Origin: Candidatus Peribacteria bacterium
Lineage (GTDB): Bacteria > Patescibacteriota > Gracilibacteria > UBA1369 > LOWO2-01-FULL-3
Length of the DNA stretch: 64,000 nucleotides
Direction of reading: 5' to 3'
Assembly (NCBI GenBank): GCA_943358175.1
Contig: CALRGV010000002.1
Location: 1-64,000, forward strand
Shown: positions 54,236-62,671 of the stretch, piece by piece
How the letters are laid out: each line of letters starts with the position of its first letter
How positions within the stretch are numbered: the stretch's first letter is position 1
The notes under the pieces: model-generated
The model's input: only the letters and a program-made list of their open reading frames with translations
Told to the model about the DNA's origin: nothing
Database searches by the model: none
Made by a program: the position numbers and the translations under genes

Positions 54236-57200
54236 TTAATAAGATAATGTCCCTTTGCAATAAGGGAATTTTGAACATCCATAAAACTTACCTCTACGAC
54301 CATTTCTCAAGATCATACGAGCGCTACAGCGTGGACAATTTTTGTCGCTTAAAATAGGCGCAGGTTTGGATGTAGCCGTTTTAATCCTGTTACCTTTGCA
54401 CTGGTTGCAAAACCTACCATAGCCAGTGATCAAAGTAGTATCCCTGAAGTCCTGAATGGTTCTTACTTCTTTGCATTTTGGGCATTCTCGCATCTCTCCA
54501 TTCTGCAATCCCTCAATGGTACAGTGGATATTTGATAGAGGAGAACTCGCATTATCAGGAGTTTTGAGCAAACGCCCAATTCTCTCATCAAAGGTCGCTA
54601 TCGGATTTTCTCCGCTGTTAAATTTATTGATTCGCAAAAACTTATAACCATAACTCTCTAGTATTTTCTGACGATACACATCATCGTCGGAATAATAATT
54701 TTGATAGTTGAACTCATTTACTGCTTCTACGTCTTGAAAATGCTCTAGAAAACCGTCGTACTCAATGATGATTTTGTGTTCTTTATGCCGTTCATCTGTA
54801 TAAATCAAAAGAAAATCAACCTTGTAAGCTGGATGCGTGTACATACGGTCTAATTGCTTGAGGTATTTTCCAATTTCAAACTGAGGCATAAATTCAATCG
54901 TATCTTTGTGTTGCTGCCAAAACTTTGTCTGATAAAACCAATTCAGCACTACTGGCTCCATCTTTGATTTCTCATCAACTTCAGAAACACTGTGTTCTTT
55001 TGCTGCCTCATCGAGCATGTATTTATAATGTCTCAAGGCTTCTCCTGCTGAGCCATTATAATCTTCGAGTGGCTTACTCAACACGAAGTGCATAAGCTCT
55101 TTTGCGCGGCTAAAACCAACGTTTAAACGATGTGCTTTTATCTGCCCATCCTCTTCAATATCTACACTGCTCAAATCTTTAATAAATACACCCCAGAGCT
55201 TATCGCTATGCATCGAAGCCACCATCGAGTAATAGATAATGTCACGTTCCTCGCCTTGGCATGTGTCAAAGGTCATTATCTTGAGCTGTAATTTATCTTG
55301 GAAGCAATCCCACTCTGGCATTTTCCCGATCATTTCTACTAGAAGTTTCTGCTGATTTGTATGAGGCGTGATTATACCGACACTCACAGCCTTACCTTCT
55401 TCTTTTAGTCTCTTGAGTTCAGAGATAATAAAATCGACTTCTTTTGCATTAGTATTCGGATAGAGTTCGTCTTCTACGGTGGGCTCAACATACGAAAATT
55501 TAATCACATCGTTGATGGATTTACCCCTAATTTTCATTACCTGCAAACTCTCTTGATAGAAATATTTATTGGAGTAAGAAATAATTTCCTTGTAGCCTCT
55601 GAAGTGCTTCAGCAACTGGATATTGTAGTTGCTGATAAACTCGAAAAACTCAAGAATAGAGGTCTTTATATTAAATTTATTGAGCCTCTCAAGCTTGATT
55701 GCGTCAGTAGAAACATGGCTCTTAAAGCACATACTTAACCCATTGAGATACTCTCGGTTCGTATCGCTACGTGCCTGTCCTGCTTTAACGTTACTAAATT
55801 GTTTTTTATCCCCAAGTATTAAAACCTTTTTTGCGCGCAATAGTGCAGGGAACGCCTGCGCTATGCTTACTTGTGATGCTTCATCAATGACAACTAAATC
55901 AAATATTTCTGGTTCTAGCGGAATATACTCCGCATAGTCCCTAATACCCGCTAAAATGCACGGAAACGCCTCTTTAAGCTTCTTAAACTCATCTCTTGGG
56001 AACCTCTGCCTATTCTTAATGATGTTTCGTAAAGTCTGGGCATCACTACGGTTATGTTCGTAGAAATCTATCAGTCGTCCATCAAGCAGATATGTTACCT
56101 GTGTCGTAACCAAATCCTCGATCTGCTTCATACGGGCGGCATAGTCTAGTTCAGGGATGCCCGAGAAATCTTGGCTTATCTTTTGCTTTAGGTTTAAGTA
56201 TCTGATCTGCTTATCAAATTCCAACTCAGGTGATTCAATCATTTCATTATTTATTATCGTGGCAAATTGATCAGTATTAATACCAATTTTCTTTGCTGTA
56301 TTTGGATACTTCACAATAATTTCTTTAAGACACTCAACGTCTTCATTGAGGGCAACAATCGTCTGTACGATTTGCGTAAAGTTTTCGTCAGTTAATAGTT
56401 TGTGAGCCACTGAAATGTAATCAAAATCTCCAGTACTTTTTTTGCCAATATCAGCTCCGAGTTGATGAGCAAAACTAAAAATATCGTGTATGTTTTTGAG
56501 CTCCTGAAGTTGCTCATGAGGGCTCAATAATGAGCTATGAATAAAGCTTTGTTTAAAACTTACATCAATCTCATCTGCCGCTTTTTTATTGAATAGATAT
56601 CCCACTAACCAATGTTTTAATTTTGAATACTTTTGAATAAAATGCTGGAGCCTTGATAAATCTTTGCTGCTAAATTGCGAAAATTTGTTGATCGAACTAA
56701 TCTTATTAGAGAATGATGTTTTTATTTTTTGGATACTTTCCAAAGTCAGTAACAAAAACTGGAAGAATTTTTGGCACTCATCAAGTGTTTTTATGGCTTT
56801 AGGATCTACTTCAAGAAGTGCAAATAGATTCTTTGCCTCGCCAGAAGTTAGTGTATTCCTAATCTGAGATAGAGAGCTTCTTAAATCTCCCAATTCGATT
56901 GCAGCCTCATTTTGCTTGGCTAATTCATCGATGTCGAAAATCAAATCCTTATCCCTAAAATAAAGTTCCAGATCAAAGTACTCATGAATTTCTCTTATGC
57001 TTATATTGTCATAGGCGAGAATCTCAGCTTCCAAATCTTCTTTCAGGGAATTACTTGATTTGGTAATTGTTTCTTCTACAGTCTCATGATCCTTTTTGAC
57101 AGCTCGATAGTGGGTTTTTACACCCTCAATAGCACTTTGAGCAAGAATTGAATTATATGTGTTGCCAGTTTTACCAAGCCTCAAGATTGGATTTTGAAAA

Positions 57201-58759
57201 TTCTTATCGTATCGAACTTTGTTCATTGTTTGGGTAATCTTGTCCTCAACAACATCCAGTGCCTCCTTTTTATCGGAGAGCACTAACACTGATTGGTTTT
57301 TCAAAATTGCATCAAAAATAATCGCCGTGATGGTGTGACTTTTTCCTGTACCTGGCGGCCCAGCAACCACAATATAGTTGCAACCATCTTTGCGAACAGC
57401 AGACAAAATTTGCCGTTGTTCGCTATTGAGTGGTATCGGACTTTCATACACAAGCCTATCTGGGGAGTCTGTACCATCCCATTCGTCCTCTATACCTGGA
57501 TTAAATGGTTCAGGGTTCTTGTGAACAAAGTTATCGATTAGCTTATTAAAAATTTCAGCAAGAATACCTCCTTCCTGGCTTAATTGTTGGAGAATTTCCT
57601 CATAGTCATTTACTAATGCTTCGTCTGATTTATCAAATAAACAGACATAGGAACTATTGGAAATACGCACGGAAGCGCCTTTCGCAATACTGAATTCCTC
57701 GCTTGAGAAATCCACTGTGCTATCGATTCCAAAAAAATGAGAAAGTTCATTGAGGATACCATTGATAATTTGAGGAAAATCACTCTTGTGTTGTGACAGA
57801 TAGATAATACGCTCTGTTATGGTCTCTAAATTACCCATCGTTCCTTTTTGGGCATTGTGCTCCTGTACAATGAATTCTAAAGCCTTTTTGTTGATGTAAA
57901 CTTGTGCATCAAATTCAATATTAAGCGTGTCTCCCTCCCTACGTGTAGCAAATGGGATATAAAAGACAGGATATTTGATATTGTTGAATGAAATGTCCCC
58001 GAAATAGAGGTAAAAATCTTGCTTGTCCAAAATGCTCTTATTGCGATCCATCTCGAATAATTCAAGGAAAAAATCAGCCACCTGAAGATTTTCAAAGAAG
58101 GAGACTAGATTGCCTTTCACGTCTTGAGGCACAAATACCGATTTCAGCTCCTTTATAAGATTGACCTTCTCTTGTGCGATAAGGAGATTCAATATTTCTG
58201 ATATTTTGTTCTCCATCAAGCGAAGAATAACTGCAGTCAGCTCCTCTTCAATGAGATAGATGTTATCTTCATCGCCAAGATTGAGGTTCTGTAATGGCTT
58301 TTCAATGCTTTCTACAAAAGGATGCACAAGTGCACTACCAAGAATTTTTGCAGCTCCCTCTACAGAATTGGTAAGCGCTACGTCGTATTCTTTCGCGTAC
58401 AATGTGCCTGCCTTTTCTATTGCATCAGCGACTCTCTCGGTAACAGTACTGATTTCCGCATTGGTAATTTTTCCAATTTGGAGTTTTATTAAATCAAGCA
58501 AATTCTTAGGCAGATTCGTTTTGTACACGCCTTTTTCTACCTTGTTCAGAACTTCTTTATCAAAACTCTTATTAATGAGTTTTGACACTATCTTGTTGAA
58601 AGATGGATACTTTTGAAGGTTTAAACCAATGAGCAAATTGTCATTATTGCGGAATTTGATGCTACGACGCGGAAACTTATGTTTATGGAAATCCGTTTCC
58701 AGAAAATCCATAAAATATTTGGCAACTTCCTTGATAAATAAAAGAGGGTTTTTCTCCAT
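54236..58759 (-). CDS. Giant SF1 helicase with Vsr-like nuclease and topoisomerase-type zinc finger
   Basis: 1507 residues. The N-terminal 440 residues are not recognised. An SF1 motor starts at LNSEQRQIL with Walker A VVAGPPGTGKSH (464-475). A long helical insertion follows, then Walker B VVIDEASQVSIAQAFPALL and LILGDKKQFS near 955, and motifs TFDTCQGEERDIIYYS and NVGFSRAKELMHFV. A Vsr/MTES_1575-type PD-(D/E)XK domain (PAYKVDFLLIYTD...IIIEYDG, about 1300-1400) comes next. Two four-Cys zinc modules end the protein (CPKC...CNQC and CPRCSARM...CSKFPYC), the second like topoisomerase I. It looks like a DNA-defence enzyme that loads on and cuts DNA. It lies 7 nt downstream of fic. Confidence 0.88.
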   Translation of the reverse strand: MEKNPLLFIKEVAKYFMDFLETDFHKHKFPRRSIKFRNNDNLLIGLNLQKYPSFNKIVSKLINKSFDKEVLNKVEKGVYKTNLPKNLLDLIKLQIGKITNAEISTVTERVADAIEKAGTLYAKEYDVALTNSVEGAAKILGSALVHPFVESIEKPLQNLNLGDEDNIYLIEEELTAVILRLMENKISEILNLLIAQEKVNLIKELKSVFVPQDVKGNLVSFFENLQVADFFLELFEMDRNKSILDKQDFYLYFGDISFNNIKYPVFYIPFATRREGDTLNIEFDAQVYINKKALEFIVQEHNAQKGTMGNLETITERIIYLSQHKSDFPQIINGILNELSHFFGIDSTVDFSSEEFSIAKGASVRISNSSYVCLFDKSDEALVNDYEEILQQLSQEGGILAEIFNKLIDNFVHKNPEPFNPGIEDEWDGTDSPDRLVYESPIPLNSEQRQILSAVRKDGCNYIVVAGPPGTGKSHTITAIIFDAILKNQSVLVLSDKKEALDVVEDKITQTMNKVRYDKNFQNPILRLGKTGNTYNSILAQSAIEGVKTHYRAVKKDHETVEETITKSSNSLKEDLEAEILAYDNISIREIHEYFDLELYFRDKDLIFDIDELAKQNEAAIELGDLRSSLSQIRNTLTSGEAKNLFALLEVDPKAIKTLDECQKFFQFLLLTLESIQKIKTSFSNKISSINKFSQFSSKDLSRLQHFIQKYSKLKHWLVGYLFNKKAADEIDVSFKQSFIHSSLLSPHEQLQELKNIHDIFSFAHQLGADIGKKSTGDFDYISVAHKLLTDENFTQIVQTIVALNEDVECLKEIIVKYPNTAKKIGINTDQFATIINNEMIESPELEFDKQIRYLNLKQKISQDFSGIPELDYAARMKQIEDLVTTQVTYLLDGRLIDFYEHNRSDAQTLRNIIKNRQRFPRDEFKKLKEAFPCILAGIRDYAEYIPLEPEIFDLVVIDEASQVSIAQAFPALLRAKKVLILGDKKQFSNVKAGQARSDTNREYLNGLSMCFKSHVSTDAIKLERLNKFNIKTSILEFFEFISNYNIQLLKHFRGYKEIISYSNKYFYQESLQVMKIRGKSINDVIKFSYVEPTVEDELYPNTNAKEVDFIISELKRLKEEGKAVSVGIITPHTNQQKLLVEMIGKMPEWDCFQDKLQLKIMTFDTCQGEERDIIYYSMVASMHSDKLWGVFIKDLSSVDIEEDGQIKAHRLNVGFSRAKELMHFVLSKPLEDYNGSAGEALRHYKYMLDEAAKEHSVSEVDEKSKMEPVVLNWFYQTKFWQQHKDTIEFMPQFEIGKYLKQLDRMYTHPAYKVDFLLIYTDERHKEHKIIIEYDGFLEHFQDVEAVNEFNYQNYYSDDDVYRQKILESYGYKFLRINKFNSGENPIATFDERIGRLLKTPDNASSPLSNIHCTIEGLQNGEMRECPKCKEVRTIQDFRDTTLITGYGRFCNQCKGNRIKTATSKPAPILSDKNCPRCSARMILRNGRRGKFYGCSKFPYCKGTLSY

Positions 58760-58766
58760 AATTCTG

Positions 58767-59903
58767 CTATTTCTTAAGTAAATTTAAGTACTTCTCAAAG
58801 GCGAAAAGTCGGTTTCGTTTATACCCAGTTATCTCCTTTAATATTCCGTATTTAACAAACATATCGACCAACTCATAGGTTGTTTTATTTGCAACGCCTA
58901 GCTCCTCTTTGACCTGTTGCATGGTGACAACTGGCCTAACAAAGAGATATTTAAGCAATGCTTGTCCAGATTTTGCTCTTTTTCCAAAATTTTCCACCAA
59001 AGAAGTATGTAATTCTTCTTTAAGATCAATTATTCGCTGAAGAGTGCTAACTGCTGCTTCAGCTGTCGCAGTAACGCCATCTAGAAAAAATTTAATCCAC
59101 CCAAGAAGATCGTTCTTTTCCCTTACGAGCGACAATTTATCGTAATAAAGCCCTTTGTTTTTCTCAAAAAAATCAGATATGTACAAAAGTGGTTTTTCAA
59201 GCACTCCCTGGCTAATAAAATAGAGAACAATGAGCAATCGCCCAACTCTTCCATTCCCATCCAAAAAGGGATGAATAGTCTCAAATTGGTAGTGAGCTAT
59301 AGCAATTTTGATCAAATAAGGAACCTGAATCTCTTCATTGTGTAAAAATTTCTCAAGATCAGACATCAAATCGTCTACGTGTTCTGCACTTGGTGGAACA
59401 AACACCGCATCTTTCGGTGTTAAGCCACCAATCCAGTTCTGACTTCGCCTAAACTCCCCAGGCTGCTTGTTCTTGCCTCTTCCATGGGACAATAAGACCT
59501 TATGAGCTTCTTTTAAGAGTCTGTTAGAAAGTGGAATTTTACTTAACTGCTTCAAAGCAAAATCCATAGCCAAAACATATTGATTTACCTCAACCCAATC
59601 ATCTCTATACTCTGGATCAATATTGATCTTATCGGTAAAAGCCTCTTCAATATTCGTCTTAGTTCCTTCAATTCTACTAGAGGTAACTGCTTCTTTCCTT
59701 ATGTAAGAGCGAATAAACGTATTGATGTCGGGTACCAATTTGGCATATGAATTGAGCTCTCCAAGCTTTAAATAGGCTTTTTCCAGCTTTTTCTGTATGA
59801 CGGAATCAGAAAAAGTGAAGGTATGATCTACCTTTGCTGGTAAGAAAAACTTGTATTCATAACCCTTTTGCCAGGCTCCTGGATTGAATTTTTCGATCTC
59901 CAT
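58767..59903 (-). CDS. fic: Fic-family AMPylase, class II, with C-terminal winged helix
   Basis: 378 residues. The Fic motif HPFLDGNGRVGR (211-222) is complete, with catalytic H211. A class II inhibitory helix is seen at SSRIEG (75-80; S75, E79), which blocks ATP until released. An N-terminal Fic_N-type region and a C-terminal winged helix (about 308-375, LLKYLFVRPVVTMQQVKEELGVANKTTYELVDMFVKYG) complete it. The protein would attach AMP to a target protein. The winged helix and a palindrome directly at its start suggest autoregulation. It heads an operon with the giant helicase. Confidence 0.93.
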   Translation of the reverse strand: MEIEKFNPGAWQKGYEYKFFLPAKVDHTFTFSDSVIQKKLEKAYLKLGELNSYAKLVPDINTFIRSYIRKEAVTSSRIEGTKTNIEEAFTDKINIDPEYRDDWVEVNQYVLAMDFALKQLSKIPLSNRLLKEAHKVLLSHGRGKNKQPGEFRRSQNWIGGLTPKDAVFVPPSAEHVDDLMSDLEKFLHNEEIQVPYLIKIAIAHYQFETIHPFLDGNGRVGRLLIVLYFISQGVLEKPLLYISDFFEKNKGLYYDKLSLVREKNDLLGWIKFFLDGVTATAEAAVSTLQRIIDLKEELHTSLVENFGKRAKSGQALLKYLFVRPVVTMQQVKEELGVANKTTYELVDMFVKYGILKEITGYKRNRLFAFEKYLNLLKK

Positions 59904-59907
59904 GATA

Positions 59908-59933
59908 GTAGAATATAAAATTCTCTATTCTAC
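59908..59933 (-). promoter_or_regulatory. Palindromic operator overlapping the fic promoter
   Basis: Arms GTAGAATA (59908-59915) and TATTCTAC (59926-59933), perfect 8-bp inverted repeat with a 10-nt spacer. On the minus strand it contains a TATATT -10-like box 8 nt before the fic ATG, so the mRNA would be nearly leaderless. The start codon is only 4 nt away. Confidence 0.65.
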
Positions 59934-60104
59934 TTTACCCTGCTAAAGGGAAATATGCAAATCCTTATTCCACTTTCTTGGTCACGTAAAACAATCTCTC
60001 CAATTCCAACAATATGTCAGGTAAAATAAAGAGTTTTCTTCAACTGGTCACAACTCGTGGCCACTTCAAAACAAGCAGTTCTACCTCCCGTCCTGCCCTA
60101 TTAC
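59934..60104. other. Non-coding stretch upstream of fic
   Basis: 170 nt between the fic operator and the gene remnant. I see no ORF, hairpin or RNA gene in it; it may hold the -35 region of the fic promoter. Confidence 0.4.
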
Positions 60105-60284
60105 TTAAACCCCCACCACCCGCGCATCCTCCACCTGATCCCGCTCCTCCAAGTACACCTCCTCAATAAAGCGCTTCTCTGCGCCAATCTCCCTTACATA
60201 TCGCTTTTTCTTTAGTTCAGCCGTAAAATGAAACTGAAAATAACCATTGGCAGGTATTTGACCAAAAAATGGGGGGGGTATAGC
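60105..60284 (-). pseudogene. 3' remnant of an unidentified gene
   Basis: On the minus strand a frame without ATG runs from about 60284 to TAA at 60105, encoding 50-60 protein-like residues: GQIPANGYFQFHFTAELK, then KKRYVREIGAEKRFIEEVYL, then EERDQVEDARVVGV. Codon use and composition are those of a real C-terminus, but the 5' part is gone and runs into the tRNA-like gene. It marks another break point inside the island. I do not recognise the family. Confidence 0.55.
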
Positions 60285-60379
60285 TCAATGGTAGAGCCTC
60301 ATTCTGAATTGCTTATATTGCTTAAAATATCGGCAGCTCAGAAATGACTGCACGGGTTCGATTCCCGTTACCTCCACCA
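60274..60379 (+). tRNA. tRNA with a 32-nt insertion in the anticodon loop (Ala-like acceptor)
   Basis: All outer parts are intact: acceptor GGGGGTA/TACCTCC with a G3-U70 pair (the alanine identity element), D-arm GCTC-AATGGTA-GAGC, anticodon stem TCATT (60299-60303)/AATGA (60343-60347), variable CTGC, T-arm ACGGG-TTCGATT-CCCGT, A73 and encoded CCA. Between the anticodon-stem strands lie 39 nt (60304-60342) where a tRNA has 7. The insert starts CTGA and ends TCAG-A, pairing into a 4-bp helix, then TGC/GCA, so it extends the stem. Its first nucleotides would give anticodon GAA (Phe), while TTGC words could give UGC (Ala). It could be an unusual intron or a decayed tRNA; the true identity is unclear. 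Confidence 0.7.
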
Positions 60380-60404
60380 CAAAAATATAAAAAGTTAATT
60401 TATT

Positions 60405-61694
60405 ATGAGTGATGACCTATCGCCACCTTTTAGTGATTGCCCAAGATGCAATAATAAATCATATGGAATTTTAGCAATTTATCCCGAATTGAATTCCCAA
60501 AACAGTATTCTCGCAAAAGGGTGTTCGTATTGTAGACACCATCAACTTTCTAATTTACCCCACATATCAAAAAAAATTATTTATCTAGATCAAAATGCAA
60601 TAAGCAATCTACAGTTTGCAGCAAATACAAATAGTCCAAAACATCAAAAAGCCATCTTGGATGGATGGCAAACACTTTTCAATAAATTAAATAAACTTAT
60701 TAAATATAACTTAATCATTTGTCCCTACTCAGATATTCATGTTTTAGAATCAGTTCCTACAACAGAGTTTCATAATTTACAACACTTTCAGGAGATTCTA
60801 TCTGGGATGATTACATTCAGTCATCATAACTTAGTAGAGGACATTCAGGTAAAAAAATATTTCAAAAATTATATCCTAGGTAAAATAGACTCAGAGGCAT
60901 TAATAGAGGAAATTGACTGCTTCGATATATATCCACATTCCTGGTACATGAAATCAAAAGCTATTGATGAATTTAGATTAGACTTCCCACTAAAAAACGA
61001 AGAAGTCGAAGAAGTAAAAAATGCAAATATCAAAGCTCATAATCAATTAGAAGAAAGCACCTATCTAAGATGGAAAAACAGAGATAGTAAAAAATTCGAA
61101 GAGTTAGTCTTAGAAGAAGCTACAGCATTCGGAAACGAAAAATTGTGGTGGTTCGCCAAGTATTACAGATATATTAAAGGTCTCAGGGAAAACACAGCTA
61201 TTGAAGAGATGGTTAAGCCTCCAGCATTCGATTTAATATCAGAATTAATTAAAATTGCAAAATCCAACTCTAGCAATATTATTCTAAAAGATTTTTTCAA
61301 TTCAAAATCAATATTAAATGTACCATGTATTAGGATTTCATCTGAATATTTTGCATCCATAGCAAGAAAATTAAATAAAGACAGTAAGAATAGGTACCCT
61401 CGAAAAAGCAATCCTAGTCCAGGAATGCTAAGTGACTCGGTATCATTATCTACATTCCTTCCGTATTGCGATGCTTTTTTTACTGATAACGAAAACTATG
61501 CCCTGTTTCAAGAAAAACCACTTAAAATAGAAAAGAAAAAATATAATACGGAAATATTCTCCAAGCGAAATATGGATGAATTTATAGAGTATCTTGAAAA
61601 TATTTGGCTCAATGCAAATAAATTGCATTTAAATCTAGTGAGAGAAATATACGACGAGAAATGGCTAAACTCATCAGAAATTAATTTTTTTTAG
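60405..61694 (+). CDS. Zinc-ribbon protein with PIN-like nuclease domain
   Basis: 429 residues, family not recognised by name. An N-terminal zinc knuckle has CPRC (C12, C15) and CSYC (C40, C43). Directly after it, KKIIYLDQNAISNL (56-69; D62) resembles the first motif of PIN-domain RNases, followed by ICPYSDIHVLES with a second acidic group and, near the end, SDSVSLSTFLPYCDAFFTDNE with the later acidic motif. The long middle is helical. The likely activity is RNA cleavage, but without assay this is inference. It starts 25 nt after the tRNA-like gene, on the same strand, and may be linked to it. The base composition is more AT-rich than its neighbours. Confidence 0.65.
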   Translation: MSDDLSPPFSDCPRCNNKSYGILAIYPELNSQNSILAKGCSYCRHHQLSNLPHISKKIIYLDQNAISNLQFAANTNSPKHQKAILDGWQTLFNKLNKLIKYNLIICPYSDIHVLESVPTTEFHNLQHFQEILSGMITFSHHNLVEDIQVKKYFKNYILGKIDSEALIEEIDCFDIYPHSWYMKSKAIDEFRLDFPLKNEEVEEVKNANIKAHNQLEESTYLRWKNRDSKKFEELVLEEATAFGNEKLWWFAKYYRYIKGLRENTAIEEMVKPPAFDLISELIKIAKSNSSNIILKDFFNSKSILNVPCIRISSEYFASIARKLNKDSKNRYPRKSNPSPGMLSDSVSLSTFLPYCDAFFTDNENYALFQEKPLKIEKKKYNTEIFSKRNMDEFIEYLENIWLNANKLHLNLVREIYDEKWLNSSEINFF

Positions 61695-61703
61695 ATCAAG
61701 AGA

Positions 61704-62669
61704 CTACACAATCCTCAAACTCATATCCAAACTCTGAATTCCAGACGTCAGACAACCCATAGAAATGATGTCTACGCCTGTTTTAGCGTAGTCTAAGACG
61801 GTTTTTTCATTAATACGGCCAGAAGCCTCAAAAAGGATTCCATCGTGCAATCCGAGCTCTTTTACCCTTTCTATAGCCATTTTAGTGTCTTCAGCCGAAA
61901 CATTATCAATCAAAGCTACTCCAACAGATTTAATTTTGCCACCTAAATATCTTGGAAAAATTTCAGCAAGTTTCACGACATCATCCACATTTCCCACTTC
62001 CACCTCCACAAACCTGCAATCCAAATCAGCATCAGCTATTTTCCCCAAAACCATCTCAAAATCATGTCCGGCTACATACATATGAGTATTTTTAACCAAA
62101 ACAGCATCAGCCAAATTAAGCCTATGACTACCGCCTCCACCAATTACTACAGCCTTTCTATCAATCCATCCCCACAAAGCCTTACGCGTAGGAGTAATCA
62201 TTACATCATAATCCTTGATTAAATTCACAATTTTTCTCGTCATCGTGGCGATAGCACTCATTCTCATAATCAAATTTAAAACCGTCCTCTCAACTGCCAA
62301 TAAATCATGCAATTCAGCTTCTAACTCAATCAAAACATCCCCCGATTTTATCTCCTGACCATCCTTCACATTAAATTTAATTTTAAACTCACTTAACAAT
62401 CTCGGTCTAAATTGAGGATCTGCGTCTACTAAAAAATATTGAATTTCCTCTCGTCCAGCAAAAATTCCATCCTCCTTGGCAATAATATTTGCACTAACAT
62501 TTTGTTTCTCAGTGAAAAGACTATCTGAAGTAATATCTCCTTTAGTGCCCAAATCCTTCTCTAATTCCAAAAAAGTATAGCGAAAAACCCACTGCTTATA
62601 AGTAGAGTTCTCGATAGTGAGTAATCTATCAGCCCTGTGTGTAAAATTTTTTAATGATTTTCTATCCAT
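61704..62669 (-). CDS. nadC: Nicotinate-nucleotide pyrophosphorylase (quinolinate phosphoribosyltransferase)
   Basis: 321 residues. It makes nicotinate mononucleotide from quinolinate and PRPP. Family segments are visible: AVERTVLNLIMRMSAIATMTRKIV (usually SGIAT), TPTRKALWGW, VIGGGGSHRLNLADAVLVKNTH, VEVEVGNVDD and LFEASGRINEKTVLDYAKTGVDIIS. The usual TRKTxPG loop reads TRKALWG here, a variation of this family. It starts 2 nt after nadA, forming a two-gene operon for NAD synthesis. nadB is not in the window. Confidence 0.94.
   Translation of the reverse strand: MDRKSLKNFTHRADRLLTIENSTYKQWVFRYTFLELEKDLGTKGDITSDSLFTEKQNVSANIIAKEDGIFAGREEIQYFLVDADPQFRPRLLSEFKIKFNVKDGQEIKSGDVLIELEAELHDLLAVERTVLNLIMRMSAIATMTRKIVNLIKDYDVMITPTRKALWGWIDRKAVVIGGGGSHRLNLADAVLVKNTHMYVAGHDFEMVLGKIADADLDCRFVEVEVGNVDDVVKLAEIFPRYLGGKIKSVGVALIDNVSAEDTKMAIERVKELGLHDGILFEASGRINEKTVLDYAKTGVDIISMGCLTSGIQSLDMSLRIV
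61707..61836. repeat. nadC 3' end, intact copy of the island-flanking repeat
   Basis: The right-hand member of the direct repeat pair with 52709-52839. The left copy carries six substitutions and one extra T. The 8.9 kb between the copies is the island. Confidence 0.88.
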
Positions 62670-62671
62670 AC

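Noticed and set aside
60299..60347. Spliced anticodon UCA reading UGA as glycine
   Set aside because: A UCA reading would need an arbitrary splice, and TGA is clearly a stop in ATGA overlaps (rmlB, ruvB, RT, RelE-like starts).
60274..60379. tmRNA or tRNA-Sec
   Set aside because: tmRNA is far longer with a tag ORF; tRNA-Sec has a long variable arm and longer acceptor/T helix. Here the extra bases lie in the anticodon loop.
52709..61836. IS element or prophage as source of the island
   Set aside because: No transposase, integrase or phage structural gene is visible between the repeats.
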